A stretch of 7,486 nt of DNA from Candidatus Fermentibacteraceae bacterium (GCA_029932015.1 JAOZQW010000104.1:1-7486); one strand, 5' to 3'; positions 1 to 6,715 are shown, numbered from the stretch's first letter. The notes: generated by a model from the sequence alone, not told the origin. Numbers and translations are program-made.

Positions 1-905
1 GGCTTGAGGTCATAGAGAGCTGGAGCGGCATAACCGAAGAGGACAACGGAATTCCTGAAGATGGTGGAGTCAACCGGACAGGGCTGTCCCATTGCTCTCG
101 CATTGAGCGCTGCAGCAATATCTGCCAGCGGGATAGAAGTATACGTACCTGTTGGACCATGGAACCTTAGCTGCATTCTCCCTCCGGGCTGGAGAGGAAT
201 CCTGATATCCCCGATACGGAGGGTAGTTTCATCGAGATGAAGAGCCGGGGAGTCCAATGCAAGCCAGGCAAGAGACAGGGGAAGGGAGGGGGAGAACCCA
301 CCTGGAACAGCAGTCAGAAGTCTTACGCTCCTGTAGACCCCATCGGAATCCTGCCGCTCATTAGTGCTGCTGAGAGCCGAAGCACCGTAAGCGATATCAG
401 TGTAGGGAGGGATGCAGGTCCAGGCCGAATCCAGATCCGATCCGGTCGCTTCAACCTGGAGCATGCCGGTCTGCGGTATTATCAGACCATCTCTTTGCAG
501 AAGGCTCATTACAAAGACGGTTCTGCCTGCTGACGCGGCTGTACCGAGAAGACTGTCATCCTGGACTGAATAGGTGGAGGGAGTGTCAAAAAGGATATCG
601 AAACCGGCAGCTTTTATCCCCCAATCCTGCAGCAAGTCAAGTGCTGCAGCATAGAACTGCCTCGGGACTGGCCATGGCAGCTGATCCATCGATCCTCCAT
701 CGAGTAGCACGAGGATCACCCGTGTATCCGCTTCCTCAGGAGAGGGGGATATCCTGAACATTAGGTCGAGTGAGCGCAACTCGACCTCCCTCATGAACTC
801 CAGTCCGGAGAGCAGCTGCATGAACAGAACGGAGAGCAGCGCAAGACCGAGCAGGCGGATAATGCGGCCTGTCCTGCTTCGACCGGATCTCAGCGTGGCG
901 AGCAA
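1..905 (-). CDS. CHASE2-domain membrane sensor protein, N-terminal part (C-terminus beyond left edge)
   Basis: The reading frame is open from the left edge up to a stop at 971-969, giving about 301 residues from the proposed start. The N-terminus is basic (RSGRSRTGRIIR, residues 7-18) and is followed by one membrane segment (about 18-33). A CHASE2-like extracytoplasmic domain follows: VELRSLDLMFR (41-51), WPVPRQFYAAALDLL (78-92), GIKAAGFDILFD (96-107), DGVYRSVRLL (189-198), FHGPTGTY (248-255) and SVVLFGYAAPALYDLK (286-301). CHASE2 is a ligand-sensing domain of bacterial adenylate/guanylate cyclases, histidine kinases and Ser/Thr kinases. It is normally followed by further membrane helices and a cytosolic output domain, none of which is in this window, so the output activity is unknown. 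There is no ATG or GTG near the N-terminus. The start chosen is TTG at 905-903, with AAGGG just upstream (914-910). This overlaps the end of the preceding gene by 16 nt and suggests co-transcription. The domain call is secure; the start is tentative. Confidence 0.85.
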   Translation of the reverse strand, partial: MLATLRSGRSRTGRIIRLLGLALLSVLFMQLLSGLEFMREVELRSLDLMFRISPSPEEADTRVILVLLDGGSMDQLPWPVPRQFYAAALDLLQDWGIKAAGFDILFDTPSTYSVQDDSLLGTAASAGRTVFVMSLLQRDGLIIPQTGMLQVEATGSDLDSAWTCIPPYTDIAYGASALSSTNERQDSDGVYRSVRLLTAVPGGFSPSLPLSLAWLALDSPALHLDETTLRIGDIRIPLQPGGRMQLRFHGPTGTYTSIPLADIAAALNARAMGQPCPVDSTIFRNSVVLFGYAAPALYDLK

Positions 906-1393
906 GATGCCCTTGTCGAGCGCGAATGCGGCCTGGGATCGGTAGTGTAGAAGTCCATTATCCTCCAGTCACCTGGGTTTTCACTCAGGGATGATATCTC
1001 GATGAAGACGGTGTTCATTTCACTGAATACAGCCCATGTAACAGGGACAAAGGTCCTGCCGGCGGATTCGAACGTCTCACCTGCCGCAACTCCAGTGAGA
1101 CCGATCATAATGGGTAGAACAGGCGCCCTGAAGAGCTCAAGCAGAAGGCTCATTGCACTATCAATAGAATCAGCTTCGAGTTCCGGTAAGCCGAATACGG
1201 CAACTGCATCCATGATCCTGGCAGGATCGGCGAGGAGAAGAGAGTCGATAATGACGATGGCTTCCGGGGAGATCATCGCAGCTGCCATTTCAGCATCTCC
1301 CGCAGAGATTGCCGTGATGAACTCCGGTATCAGGGAAGAAGGATCATTTACAGGTATTCCCGTTAGCAGAGCTGCCAGGAACAGCGGAGTCAT
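890..1393 (-). CDS. Uncharacterised 167-residue protein, probably exported
   Basis: I do not recognise this family. The frame runs further upstream, but ATG at 1393-1391 is preceded by a strong AGGGAGGT at 1404-1397, and anything further upstream is antisense to der. The N-terminus (MTPLFLAALLTGIPV) is hydrophobic and could be a weak signal peptide, although it lacks the usual positive charge. Residues 20-100 are Ala/Ile/Leu-rich and probably helical. Residues 104-150 alternate in a way that suggests beta strands and end in GDWRIMDFY, reminiscent of the last strands of NTF2-like or DUF3887/DUF4878-type small secreted domains; this is inference only. The final 14 or so residues are basic and Ser/Arg-rich and lie where the next gene begins. 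The gene is first in a leftward pair with the CHASE2 sensor, so a role in the same envelope signalling process is possible. The gene itself is likely real because of its ribosome binding site, its length and its tight junction. Confidence 0.72.
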   Translation of the reverse strand: MTPLFLAALLTGIPVNDPSSLIPEFITAISAGDAEMAAAMISPEAIVIIDSLLLADPARIMDAVAVFGLPELEADSIDSAMSLLLELFRAPVLPIMIGLTGVAAGETFESAGRTFVPVTWAVFSEMNTVFIEISSLSENPGDWRIMDFYTTDPRPHSRSTRASCSPR

Positions 1394-1396
1394 CAA

Positions 1397-1404
1397 ACCT
1401 CCCT
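1397..1404 (-). promoter_or_regulatory. Ribosome binding site of the 167-residue protein gene
   Basis: On the minus strand this reads AGGGAGGT, closely complementary to the 16S rRNA 3' end, with a short spacer before ATG at 1393. It decides the start of this gene against a much longer upstream extension of the same frame that runs antisense to der. Confidence 0.7.
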
Positions 1405-1443
1405 GCAGGACCGCGTGGACTCCCTCAGGATAGACGCGGAACG

Positions 1444-1449
1444 TATAAT
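1444..1449 (+). promoter_or_regulatory. Possible -10 box for the der operon
   Basis: This is an exact TATAAT 40 nt upstream of the der GTG, which would give a leader of roughly 30-35 nt containing the ribosome binding site. It lies in an AT-rich patch of an otherwise GC-richer window. There is no good -35 element at normal spacing and no TG extension, so the assignment rests on the hexamer and its position. Confidence 0.35.
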
Positions 1450-1472
1450 TGCACTTAACTATATCGAATCTA

Positions 1473-1481
1473 AAGGAAGGA
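1473..1481 (+). promoter_or_regulatory. Ribosome binding site of der
   Basis: AAGGAAGGA lies 8-9 nt before GTG at 1490. It supports that start over the in-frame GTG at 1415, which would add 25 residues not found in the Der family. Confidence 0.7.
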
Positions 1482-1489
1482 CTCGAATC

Positions 1490-2794
1490 GTGTCCACCAT
1501 TCCAACTGTAGCAATAGTAGGCAGGGTCAACGTAGGCAAGTCTACACTCTTCAATCGAATCGCTGGCGGCAGGATAGCGATAGTCGATGATACGCCAGGT
1601 GTAACGAGAGACCGGAATATCGCCATAGCTGAATGGACCGGGCATGATTTCTTCATAATGGATACTGGAGGACTTGCTCCGGATAGTGAAGATGCTTTCC
1701 AGGACGGAATCGACAGACAGGTGAGACTTGCTCTCGAGGAGGCGGATGCTGTCATACTCGTTGTTGATGCCATGGATGGGATGCATCCATTCGACATCGA
1801 TGCAGCCGAGATAGTCAGGAAGTCCGGGATTCCGACTTTCCTCGCCGTGAACAAGTCTGACAATCTGCAGCGGATGAACCTGGCAGCTGAGTTCTATGGA
1901 CTTGGTCTCGGAGAACCCTGGCCGGTCAGTGCGCTGCACGGCCATGGTACTGGAGACCTCCTTGATGCACTGGTCGCCGTTCTTCCAAGAGAGGAGCACT
2001 CCGAGGACGGGAGCCTTGGTCTTTCCGTCGTCGGACGACCCAATGTAGGCAAGAGCTCTCTTGTGAACAGACTCTGTATGGAGGAGCGCAACATTGTGAC
2101 GGATGTTGCCGGCACAACACGAGATTCCATTGATACACTTGTCGAGTGGAAGGACAATCGCATAAGGCTCGTTGATACCGCAGGGCTGAGACGGAAATCC
2201 AAAAAGATGGACGATGTCGAGTTCTACAGCACTGTCAGAGCATGGAAGGCCATATCGCGGGGTGATGTTGTGCTGGTTATGATGGACTCCGAGGAGTACC
2301 CGGTCCAGCAGGACATAAGAATAGTCTCGAAAGCCTGGGAGATGGGCAAAGGCGTCATCATCGGTGTTAACAAGATAGACACATCTCCAGTTGACAGGGA
2401 ACTCTGGATCAAGAGCATAATACAGCGATTCGCGCCTGCCAGATGGATCCCCATAATGTTTTTCTCGGCGCTTACCGGTGAAGGTGTAGGCAGGATCATT
2501 CCCAGGGCGGTAGAGCTGAACGTGGTTCGCAACAATCGTGTCTCTACCCCCGAATTAAACAAGGTCATCAGAGCTGCCGTCGAAAAGGTGAATCCGCCTT
2601 CTCCCAGAGGCAAGCAGGTGAGGCTGCTCTATGCAACCCAGGTAGCTACTGGTCCGCCCAGGATAGTCATCTTCGTCAATCATCCAGCCGATCTGCCGGA
2701 GAACTACCGCCGGTATATGGAGACCTCCATCCGGACCCGGATCGATCTTATCGGTGTACCTCTAAGGATCATGTACAGAAAGAGGGAGCACTAG
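1490..2794 (+). CDS. der: Ribosome-assembly GTPase Der (EngA), double-Era-like
   Basis: Der is an essential cytosolic GTPase needed for maturation of the 50S ribosomal subunit. Starting at GTG 1490 it has 434 residues, normal for the family, and begins STIPTVAIVGR as Der proteins do. The first G domain shows GRVNVGKST (G1), TPGVTRD (G2), DTGG (G3) and NKSD (G4). The second shows GRPNVGKSS (G1), AGTTRDSID (G2), DTAGLRRKSK (G3) and NKID (G4). The C-terminal roughly 100 residues form the KH-like domain, with the typical NPPSPRGKQVRLLYATQV and the end GVPLRIMYRKRE. The only small oddity is Val in place of the usual Pro in the first P-loop (GRVN rather than GRPN). It is the first gene of the rightward operon and sits 2 nt before plsY. 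Two tandem GTPase domains plus a KH domain are diagnostic. Confidence 0.97.
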   Translation: MSTIPTVAIVGRVNVGKSTLFNRIAGGRIAIVDDTPGVTRDRNIAIAEWTGHDFFIMDTGGLAPDSEDAFQDGIDRQVRLALEEADAVILVVDAMDGMHPFDIDAAEIVRKSGIPTFLAVNKSDNLQRMNLAAEFYGLGLGEPWPVSALHGHGTGDLLDALVAVLPREEHSEDGSLGLSVVGRPNVGKSSLVNRLCMEERNIVTDVAGTTRDSIDTLVEWKDNRIRLVDTAGLRRKSKKMDDVEFYSTVRAWKAISRGDVVLVMMDSEEYPVQQDIRIVSKAWEMGKGVIIGVNKIDTSPVDRELWIKSIIQRFAPARWIPIMFFSALTGEGVGRIIPRAVELNVVRNNRVSTPELNKVIRAAVEKVNPPSPRGKQVRLLYATQVATGPPRIVIFVNHPADLPENYRRYMETSIRTRIDLIGVPLRIMYRKREH

Positions 2795-2796
2795 AA

Positions 2797-3426
2797 GTGA
2801 ACCTCTGGCCCGGGGCTGGTTACATCGCGCTTGCGTTCCTTTCGGGATCCATCCCGTGGTCATGGATCATCGGACGACTCATGGGTACTGATATACGCAG
2901 GTCCGGCTCAGGAAACTCCGGGGCGACGAACCTTGCCAGAACCTGCGGCAGGCCGGCTGGTGTCGCCGGAATGATCATGGACGCAGGCAAGGGGGCATTG
3001 CCCGTTTACCTGGTCAGGATAGAAGCCCTTGGAACAGTCCCCGATATTGTACTGATCGCCTCGCTTGCTGCGGTAGCGTCAGTTCTCGGACATGTGTTCA
3101 GTCCATGGCTCGGATTCAAGGGGGGCAAGGGTGTTGCGACAATGCTCGGTTCCCTCCTTGTTCTTGCACCGGCTACTGTCGGAGCAGCTTTTGGTGTCTT
3201 CCTGATAGTCTTCCTTCTTGGCAGATATATGTCCCTTGCATCGATATCTGGAGCGGTGTCGATAATACCCGCAGTATTTCTACTCAACAGGGGTGAGCTC
3301 CCGGTTCAGATTGTAGTCACAATGGTGGCTATCCTTGTGTTTCTGCGTCATATCTCCAACATACGCAGACTTCTCAGGGGTGAGGAGAAGAGGTTCTGGG
3401 GAAGGGGCAGTCATGGTGACCGATAG
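2797..3426 (+). CDS. plsY: Acyl-phosphate:glycerol-3-phosphate acyltransferase PlsY
   Basis: PlsY transfers the acyl group from acyl-phosphate (made by PlsX) to the sn-1 position of glycerol-3-phosphate, giving lysophosphatidic acid, the first step of phospholipid synthesis at the inner membrane. The 209-residue product has the usual length and about five membrane segments. The three family motifs are present: SGSIP at 16-20, GSGNSGATN at 37-45 and the GFKGGKGVAT loop at 106-115. The family's C-terminal pattern RHISNIRRLLRGEE is at 184-197. The start is GTG at 2797, with AGAGGGAG at 2781-2788 and only 2 nt after the der stop. Its last 14 nt overlap the proposed start of the downstream ABC permease, so translation is probably coupled. 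The identification is firm. Confidence 0.96.
   Translation: MNLWPGAGYIALAFLSGSIPWSWIIGRLMGTDIRRSGSGNSGATNLARTCGRPAGVAGMIMDAGKGALPVYLVRIEALGTVPDIVLIASLAAVASVLGHVFSPWLGFKGGKGVATMLGSLLVLAPATVGAAFGVFLIVFLLGRYMSLASISGAVSIIPAVFLLNRGELPVQIVVTMVAILVFLRHISNIRRLLRGEEKRFWGRGSHGDR
3402..3407 (+). promoter_or_regulatory. Ribosome binding site of the ABC permease gene, inside plsY
   Basis: AAGGGG, 5 nt before ATG at 3413, supports that start over an in-frame ATG at 3335 that lies deep within plsY and would add 26 residues of non-family sequence. Confidence 0.6.
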
Positions 3427-4216
3427 CTGGAGGAGTATCGGAAGGCTCAGACTGCTTATGGAGAGCCTTGTCTCCAAGGATCTCAAAGTACGGTATAAGC
3501 GATCTGTACTTGGTTTTGCATGGTTCCTTCTAAAACCGCTCTTCAGCATGGTCGTCTACTACTTCGTCTTCACGAAGATACTCCGCTTCGGCGGGGCCAT
3601 ACCGGATTTTGCGCTATTCCTCCTTACAGGTCTCCTATCCTGGAATTTCTTCAGTGCTTCCCTTTCCGGGAGTACATCGAGTCTTCTGGACAACCACAGG
3701 CTCATCCGCAGCATCTATTTTCCAAGAATGTGCCTTCCGATAGCCGAGGTTCTGGCCAACCTTGTCCACCTTATCTTTGCCATGGCTGTTCTTGAGGGCG
3801 TCCTGATCCTGTTCGGTCACCTACCCGGGCTATCACTCATTACTATTATTCCAGCACTGCTCCTCTTCAGCGCCCTGACTGCAGGCGCGGCCATGCTCGT
3901 ATCTGTTGGGAACGTCTTTTTCAGGGATGTGCGTCAGTTCATCGAAGTTCTTCTTCTTGCATGGTTCTACGCTTCACCCATCATCTATCCGCTCGATTCC
4001 ATAGGTGTTACGATCATTGAATCCCCCGGACTCGTTCAGATTCTAAGGTTCAACCCGGTCGCAGGATTCATGGAGATATCACACTCGGTGCTCTACATGG
4101 GTTCATGGCCTCCCGCCTGGTGCTGGCTTTCGCTCGGATGCTGGTCGATGATCTTCCTTGCCGCGGGTGTCATGGTATTCAGACGGGCAGAGCCGACCGT
4201 TGTGAAAGAGCTTTAG
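3413..4216 (+). CDS. wzm: ABC-2 type polysaccharide/O-antigen exporter, permease subunit (Wzm/TagG family)
   Basis: This is the membrane subunit of an ABC exporter that moves undecaprenyl-diphosphate-linked glycan across the inner membrane. The 267 residues match the usual length. The cytosolic N-terminus LVSKDLKVRYKRSVLGFAW (19-37) is the family hallmark and precedes the first membrane helix. About six membrane segments follow. Family motifs include the RLIRSIYFPR region (96-105), GNVFFRDVRQFI (166-177), ASPIIYPLD (187-195) and FNPVAGFM (213-220). A GTG directly after the chosen ATG is an alternative start. The gene overlaps plsY by 14 nt and lies 1 nt before its ATPase partner, so the pair should be expressed together. 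Family assignment is strong. The exact substrate (O-antigen, capsule or other envelope glycan) cannot be told from sequence, so the symbol denotes the family. Confidence 0.93.
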   Translation: MVTDSWRSIGRLRLLMESLVSKDLKVRYKRSVLGFAWFLLKPLFSMVVYYFVFTKILRFGGAIPDFALFLLTGLLSWNFFSASLSGSTSSLLDNHRLIRSIYFPRMCLPIAEVLANLVHLIFAMAVLEGVLILFGHLPGLSLITIIPALLLFSALTAGAAMLVSVGNVFFRDVRQFIEVLLLAWFYASPIIYPLDSIGVTIIESPGLVQILRFNPVAGFMEISHSVLYMGSWPPAWCWLSLGCWSMIFLAAGVMVFRRAEPTVVKEL

Positions 4217-4217
4217 C

Positions 4218-5420
4218 ATGGCTGAGCACGGACAGATACTGCTTGCGGACGTTACACTGAACTACCGCCTGTATCACGACAGGACAGTCACCCTTCGGGA
4301 GACGATGCTGAATCTCCTCAATCGCAGGACCAAAAGGGAGCTGTTCACTGCACTCGATGGAGTGAATCTCTCAATAGCACCCGGTGAGTCTGTCGGGATA
4401 ATCGGCGCCAACGGTGCTGGTAAATCATCCGCACTCAAACTCCTGGCCGGTATCTACCAGCCAAGTGCTGGAAGGGTAGAGGTCGGTGGGCGGATTGCCT
4501 CGCTTCTCGATCTCGGTGTTGGTTTTCATCCCGATCTCACGGGTGAGGAAAACCTCATGCTCAACGGAGCGCTGCTGGGACTCGACAGACCCGCCATGGT
4601 TGACCTGGCTCCGGGGATAGCGGAATTCGCGGAACTGACAGGATTCATGGACACACCGGTCAAATACTATTCTGCCGGAATGTTCATGAGGCTGGGATTC
4701 AGTCTCGCGACCGCGGTTGATCCGGATATACTGCTCATAGATGAGGTCCTTGCTGTCGGAGATGCAGGATTCCAGGAGAAATGCTACTCCCGCATGTTCG
4801 ATTTTAGAAAACGCAGCGACAGAACGATAGTCTTCGTCTCCCATGATATGGAGGCTGTCAGGAGGCTCTGCAACAGGGCTATATGGCTGGACAGCGGGAA
4901 GGTCAGGATGGATGGAGACGTGGACAGCGTCATGTCCGAATACCTGCAGGGCACCCACGAGAAGCATGAGGCCGCTTCTGCCACGCCGAGGGAATGGGGC
5001 AGCAGGGAGGTGCGGTTCGATTCCGTCGTTCTGCGGGATCACTCGGGAGTTCCATCCAGGACCTTCAGGCCGGGAGAGCCGATAATCGTTGATGCTGCCA
5101 TCAGTTCTTCACTCGAGAATCCGGTCGAGGGTGTGGTCTTTGGTTTTTCACTTCACCGCCCTGACGGGGAACTTGTCATCGGTACGAACAATCTCGAGAT
5201 GAACCAGCCACTCATAACTATTGAGGGCAGTATCTCACTAAGTATGCGTCTCGACCTCGAGGTGTTTGAGCCGGGTTCATATGTTCTTGGCCTGGCACTG
5301 ACCGATCCCGTATCCAAACGGGATTATCACTGGCAGGAGTATTTCCACCCGATCACTCTTCTTGATGTGCGGAGAGATCCTCCAGTGAAACTGACCTCTG
5401 TGGACTGGAGCCGGAACTGA
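4218..5420 (+). CDS. wzt: Polysaccharide ABC exporter ATPase with C-terminal Wzt-like domain
   Basis: This is the cytosolic ATPase partner of the upstream permease. In the 400 residues, Walker A is GANGAGKSS (63-71), the signature is YSAGM (151-155), Walker B is ILLIDE (171-176), followed by the D-loop region LAVGD (178-182), and the H-loop is SHD (208-210). The segment VTLRETMLNLLNRR (24-37), between the first strand and the main fold, is typical of Wzt/TagH-type ATPases. Residues from about 255 to 395 form an extra beta-rich domain (FRPGEPIIVDAAI, VFGFSLHRPDGELV, FEPGSYVLGLAL) matching the Wzt C-terminal glycan-binding domain. In O9a-type systems that domain recognises a capped chain end and links export to chain termination. 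The start is ATG at 4218, with a weak purine-rich GAAAGAG upstream, 1 nt after the permease stop. Its stop at 5418-5420 overlaps the proposed start of the next gene. Confidence 0.95.
   Translation: MAEHGQILLADVTLNYRLYHDRTVTLRETMLNLLNRRTKRELFTALDGVNLSIAPGESVGIIGANGAGKSSALKLLAGIYQPSAGRVEVGGRIASLLDLGVGFHPDLTGEENLMLNGALLGLDRPAMVDLAPGIAEFAELTGFMDTPVKYYSAGMFMRLGFSLATAVDPDILLIDEVLAVGDAGFQEKCYSRMFDFRKRSDRTIVFVSHDMEAVRRLCNRAIWLDSGKVRMDGDVDSVMSEYLQGTHEKHEAASATPREWGSREVRFDSVVLRDHSGVPSRTFRPGEPIIVDAAISSSLENPVEGVVFGFSLHRPDGELVIGTNNLEMNQPLITIEGSISLSMRLDLEVFEPGSYVLGLALTDPVSKRDYHWQEYFHPITLLDVRRDPPVKLTSVDWSRN
5407..5410 (+). promoter_or_regulatory. Possible ribosome binding site for the GT-C gene
   Basis: GGAG lies 6 nt before CTG at 5417. 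No purine-rich site precedes the alternative ATG at 5465, where the upstream sequence is pyrimidine-rich and encodes hydrophobic residues. This favours initiation at the CTG. Confidence 0.4.
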
Positions 5421-6715
5421 GACGCCTGTTCTCGGGTGTAGGGCTCCTGCTGGTTCTGGCTGTTATGCTGCCCAGGATGGCCTGGTTCGCCGTTCAGGGA
5501 GGTGATCTTCCACATCCGATCCGTGATCAGGGGATATACACACGAGCTGCTGAGGGGATCGCATCCGGCAACGGGTTGTCATTCAGCAGGCGTGTTGGCT
5601 GGTGGAAGCACGTTCTCAGTGATGGCTCAGTCGTTGCCGATGCATGGGCATCCGATCCTGAATATGTGTTTGGCCTGTTTCCAGTTGAAGAGCCAACTGC
5701 CGCCATAGAACCCGGATATCCTGTACTTCTCGGGATTCTTTTCAGATTATTCGGTCCAGTATCGGGAGCGGTATTTCTCCTGAATTGCATCTTCGCCCTC
5801 CTGGGGGTTTGGGCAGTCAGACGAATGGTCAGGGAGTTCTGGGGGGGACGGGCGGGTACCGTCGCCGCCTTTGTCTGGGCGCTTTACCCATACTACATCT
5901 ACTATTCGGCCTATGCGATGTCTGATTCACTTCACATCTCCCTTCTACCCCTGGTTGTCTGGCTGACACTGCGGGCCGGTGAGAGAGAGGGAGGGGGTTC
6001 CGCTGCCGGGTTTGCCACAGGTCTTCTCTTCCTTATCAGAAGCACGACTCTATTCATGTTACCTCTTCAACTTGGCTATCTGGTACTCAAAAAAAGATGG
6101 AGAACAGGCCTCTGGATGCTTGGCGCGTTCATTCTCTGCTGTGTTCCCTGGATCATTCGGAATCAGGTCACTCTCGGATCTCCTCTTCTAATGCCTACAA
6201 AGGGATCGCTGAACTTCTGGATGCGCAATAATCCCGATGCACTTGCCATGGAGGGCATTGAGCTTCCCGGATGGGTTGAGGAGAGCATCAGCAGGAGGGA
6301 ACTGCTTGAATATCCGTCCATGGAAGGTCTGGATACAGAGATAGAGAGAAGCCGAATTCTCTCCAGCAGAGCGATTGAGTTCATTGTCAACAATCCAGTA
6401 CTCATCTCGTATCTTGCAGGTGTCCGCTTCTTTCTCTTCATCTCACCGCTTGGAGGCACCATTGGAGGGATCCTTCCTGCAATAGTAGGCCTCACGGTAT
6501 ATCTGCCCCTTCTTTTAATGGCAGTCATGGAGATTTTTCACAGAAGGAAGGACCCCAGACTCCTCTTCATGGTTCTCGTATTTCTCCTATACACCGCTCT
6601 GCATACCTTCGCTCACGGGGGGGTGCGGTACCGTCTGCCTGTGGATATGGTTCTAATAGTACTGTCCACGCTCTTTGCAGCGAGAAAACTGGGATGGGAG
6701 GGAAGCGAAAAATGA
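5417..6715 (+). CDS. GT-C family membrane glycosyltransferase (PMT/ArnT-like)
   Basis: This is a multi-pass enzyme expected to use a polyprenyl-phosphate sugar and act on the outer face of the inner membrane. Numbering from ATG 5465 (416 residues), it has the GT-C first-loop acidic pattern RDQGIYTRAAEGIASGNGLS (20-39), EPGYPVLLGILFRLFG (82-97), several membrane helices, VPWIIRNQVTLGSPL (227-241) and GGVRYRLPVDMVLI (385-398), all typical of dolichyl-phosphate-mannose-type transferases. The ATG start would leave out the first membrane helix that this family has before that loop. The frame is open back to 5366, and CTG at 5417 adds 16 residues including RRLFSGVGLLLVLAV, a convincing helix with a basic flank. 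It also has GGAG upstream and overlaps the wzt stop as CTGA. I therefore prefer CTG, giving 432 residues. There is no other ATG, GTG or TTG in the extension. The acceptor and the sugar are unknown. Confidence 0.85.
   Translation: MRRLFSGVGLLLVLAVMLPRMAWFAVQGGDLPHPIRDQGIYTRAAEGIASGNGLSFSRRVGWWKHVLSDGSVVADAWASDPEYVFGLFPVEEPTAAIEPGYPVLLGILFRLFGPVSGAVFLLNCIFALLGVWAVRRMVREFWGGRAGTVAAFVWALYPYYIYYSAYAMSDSLHISLLPLVVWLTLRAGEREGGGSAAGFATGLLFLIRSTTLFMLPLQLGYLVLKKRWRTGLWMLGAFILCCVPWIIRNQVTLGSPLLMPTKGSLNFWMRNNPDALAMEGIELPGWVEESISRRELLEYPSMEGLDTEIERSRILSSRAIEFIVNNPVLISYLAGVRFFLFISPLGGTIGGILPAIVGLTVYLPLLLMAVMEIFHRRKDPRLLFMVLVFLLYTALHTFAHGGVRYRLPVDMVLIVLSTLFAARKLGWEGSEK
6696..6705 (+). promoter_or_regulatory. 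Ribosome binding site of the radical SAM gene
   Basis: GGGAGGGAAG, within the end of the GT-C gene and 6 nt before ATG at 6712, fixes the start of the downstream gene and its 4-nt ATGA overlap with the upstream stop. Confidence 0.65.

Larger units (their letters stand above)
1394..1489. promoter_or_regulatory. Divergent intergenic region between the two transcription units
   Basis: These 96 bases separate the leftward start (1393) and the rightward der start (1490). Both operons should be transcribed from within or near this spacer. The plus strand carries TATAAT at 1444-1449. The minus strand carries TATAGT at 1463-1458. Neither has a convincing -35 hexamer at 16-18 nt; the nearest on the plus strand is TGGACT at 1416-1421, 22 nt upstream of TATAAT. 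No clear operator palindrome is visible. Confidence 0.5.

Noticed and set aside
237..533. Plus-strand open frame of 98 residues
   Set aside because: It is antisense to the CHASE2 domain, which has clear family motifs; the product is low-complexity with no recognisable domain.
1002..1433. Plus-strand open frame of 143 residues
   Set aside because: It lies antisense to the 167-residue gene, has Ser/Ala-rich shadow composition and no domain. The minus frame has the better ribosome binding site and a tight junction with the next gene.
1415..1489. Longer der starting at GTG 1415
   Set aside because: The 25 extra residues do not resemble Der N-termini, and AAGGAAGG is placed correctly for GTG 1490.
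1394..1999. Upstream extension of the minus-strand 890-1393 frame to a 369-residue product
   Set aside because: The extension is fully antisense to the conserved first G domain of der, and a strong ribosome binding site marks the ATG at 1393.
3335..3412. Longer ABC permease starting at ATG 3335
   Set aside because: It would overlap plsY by about 90 nt with non-family sequence, while ATG 3413 has a well-spaced AAGGGG.
4425..5042. Minus-strand open frame of 205 residues
   Set aside because: It is antisense to the Wzt ATPase core, whose Walker A, signature and Walker B motifs are intact on the plus strand.
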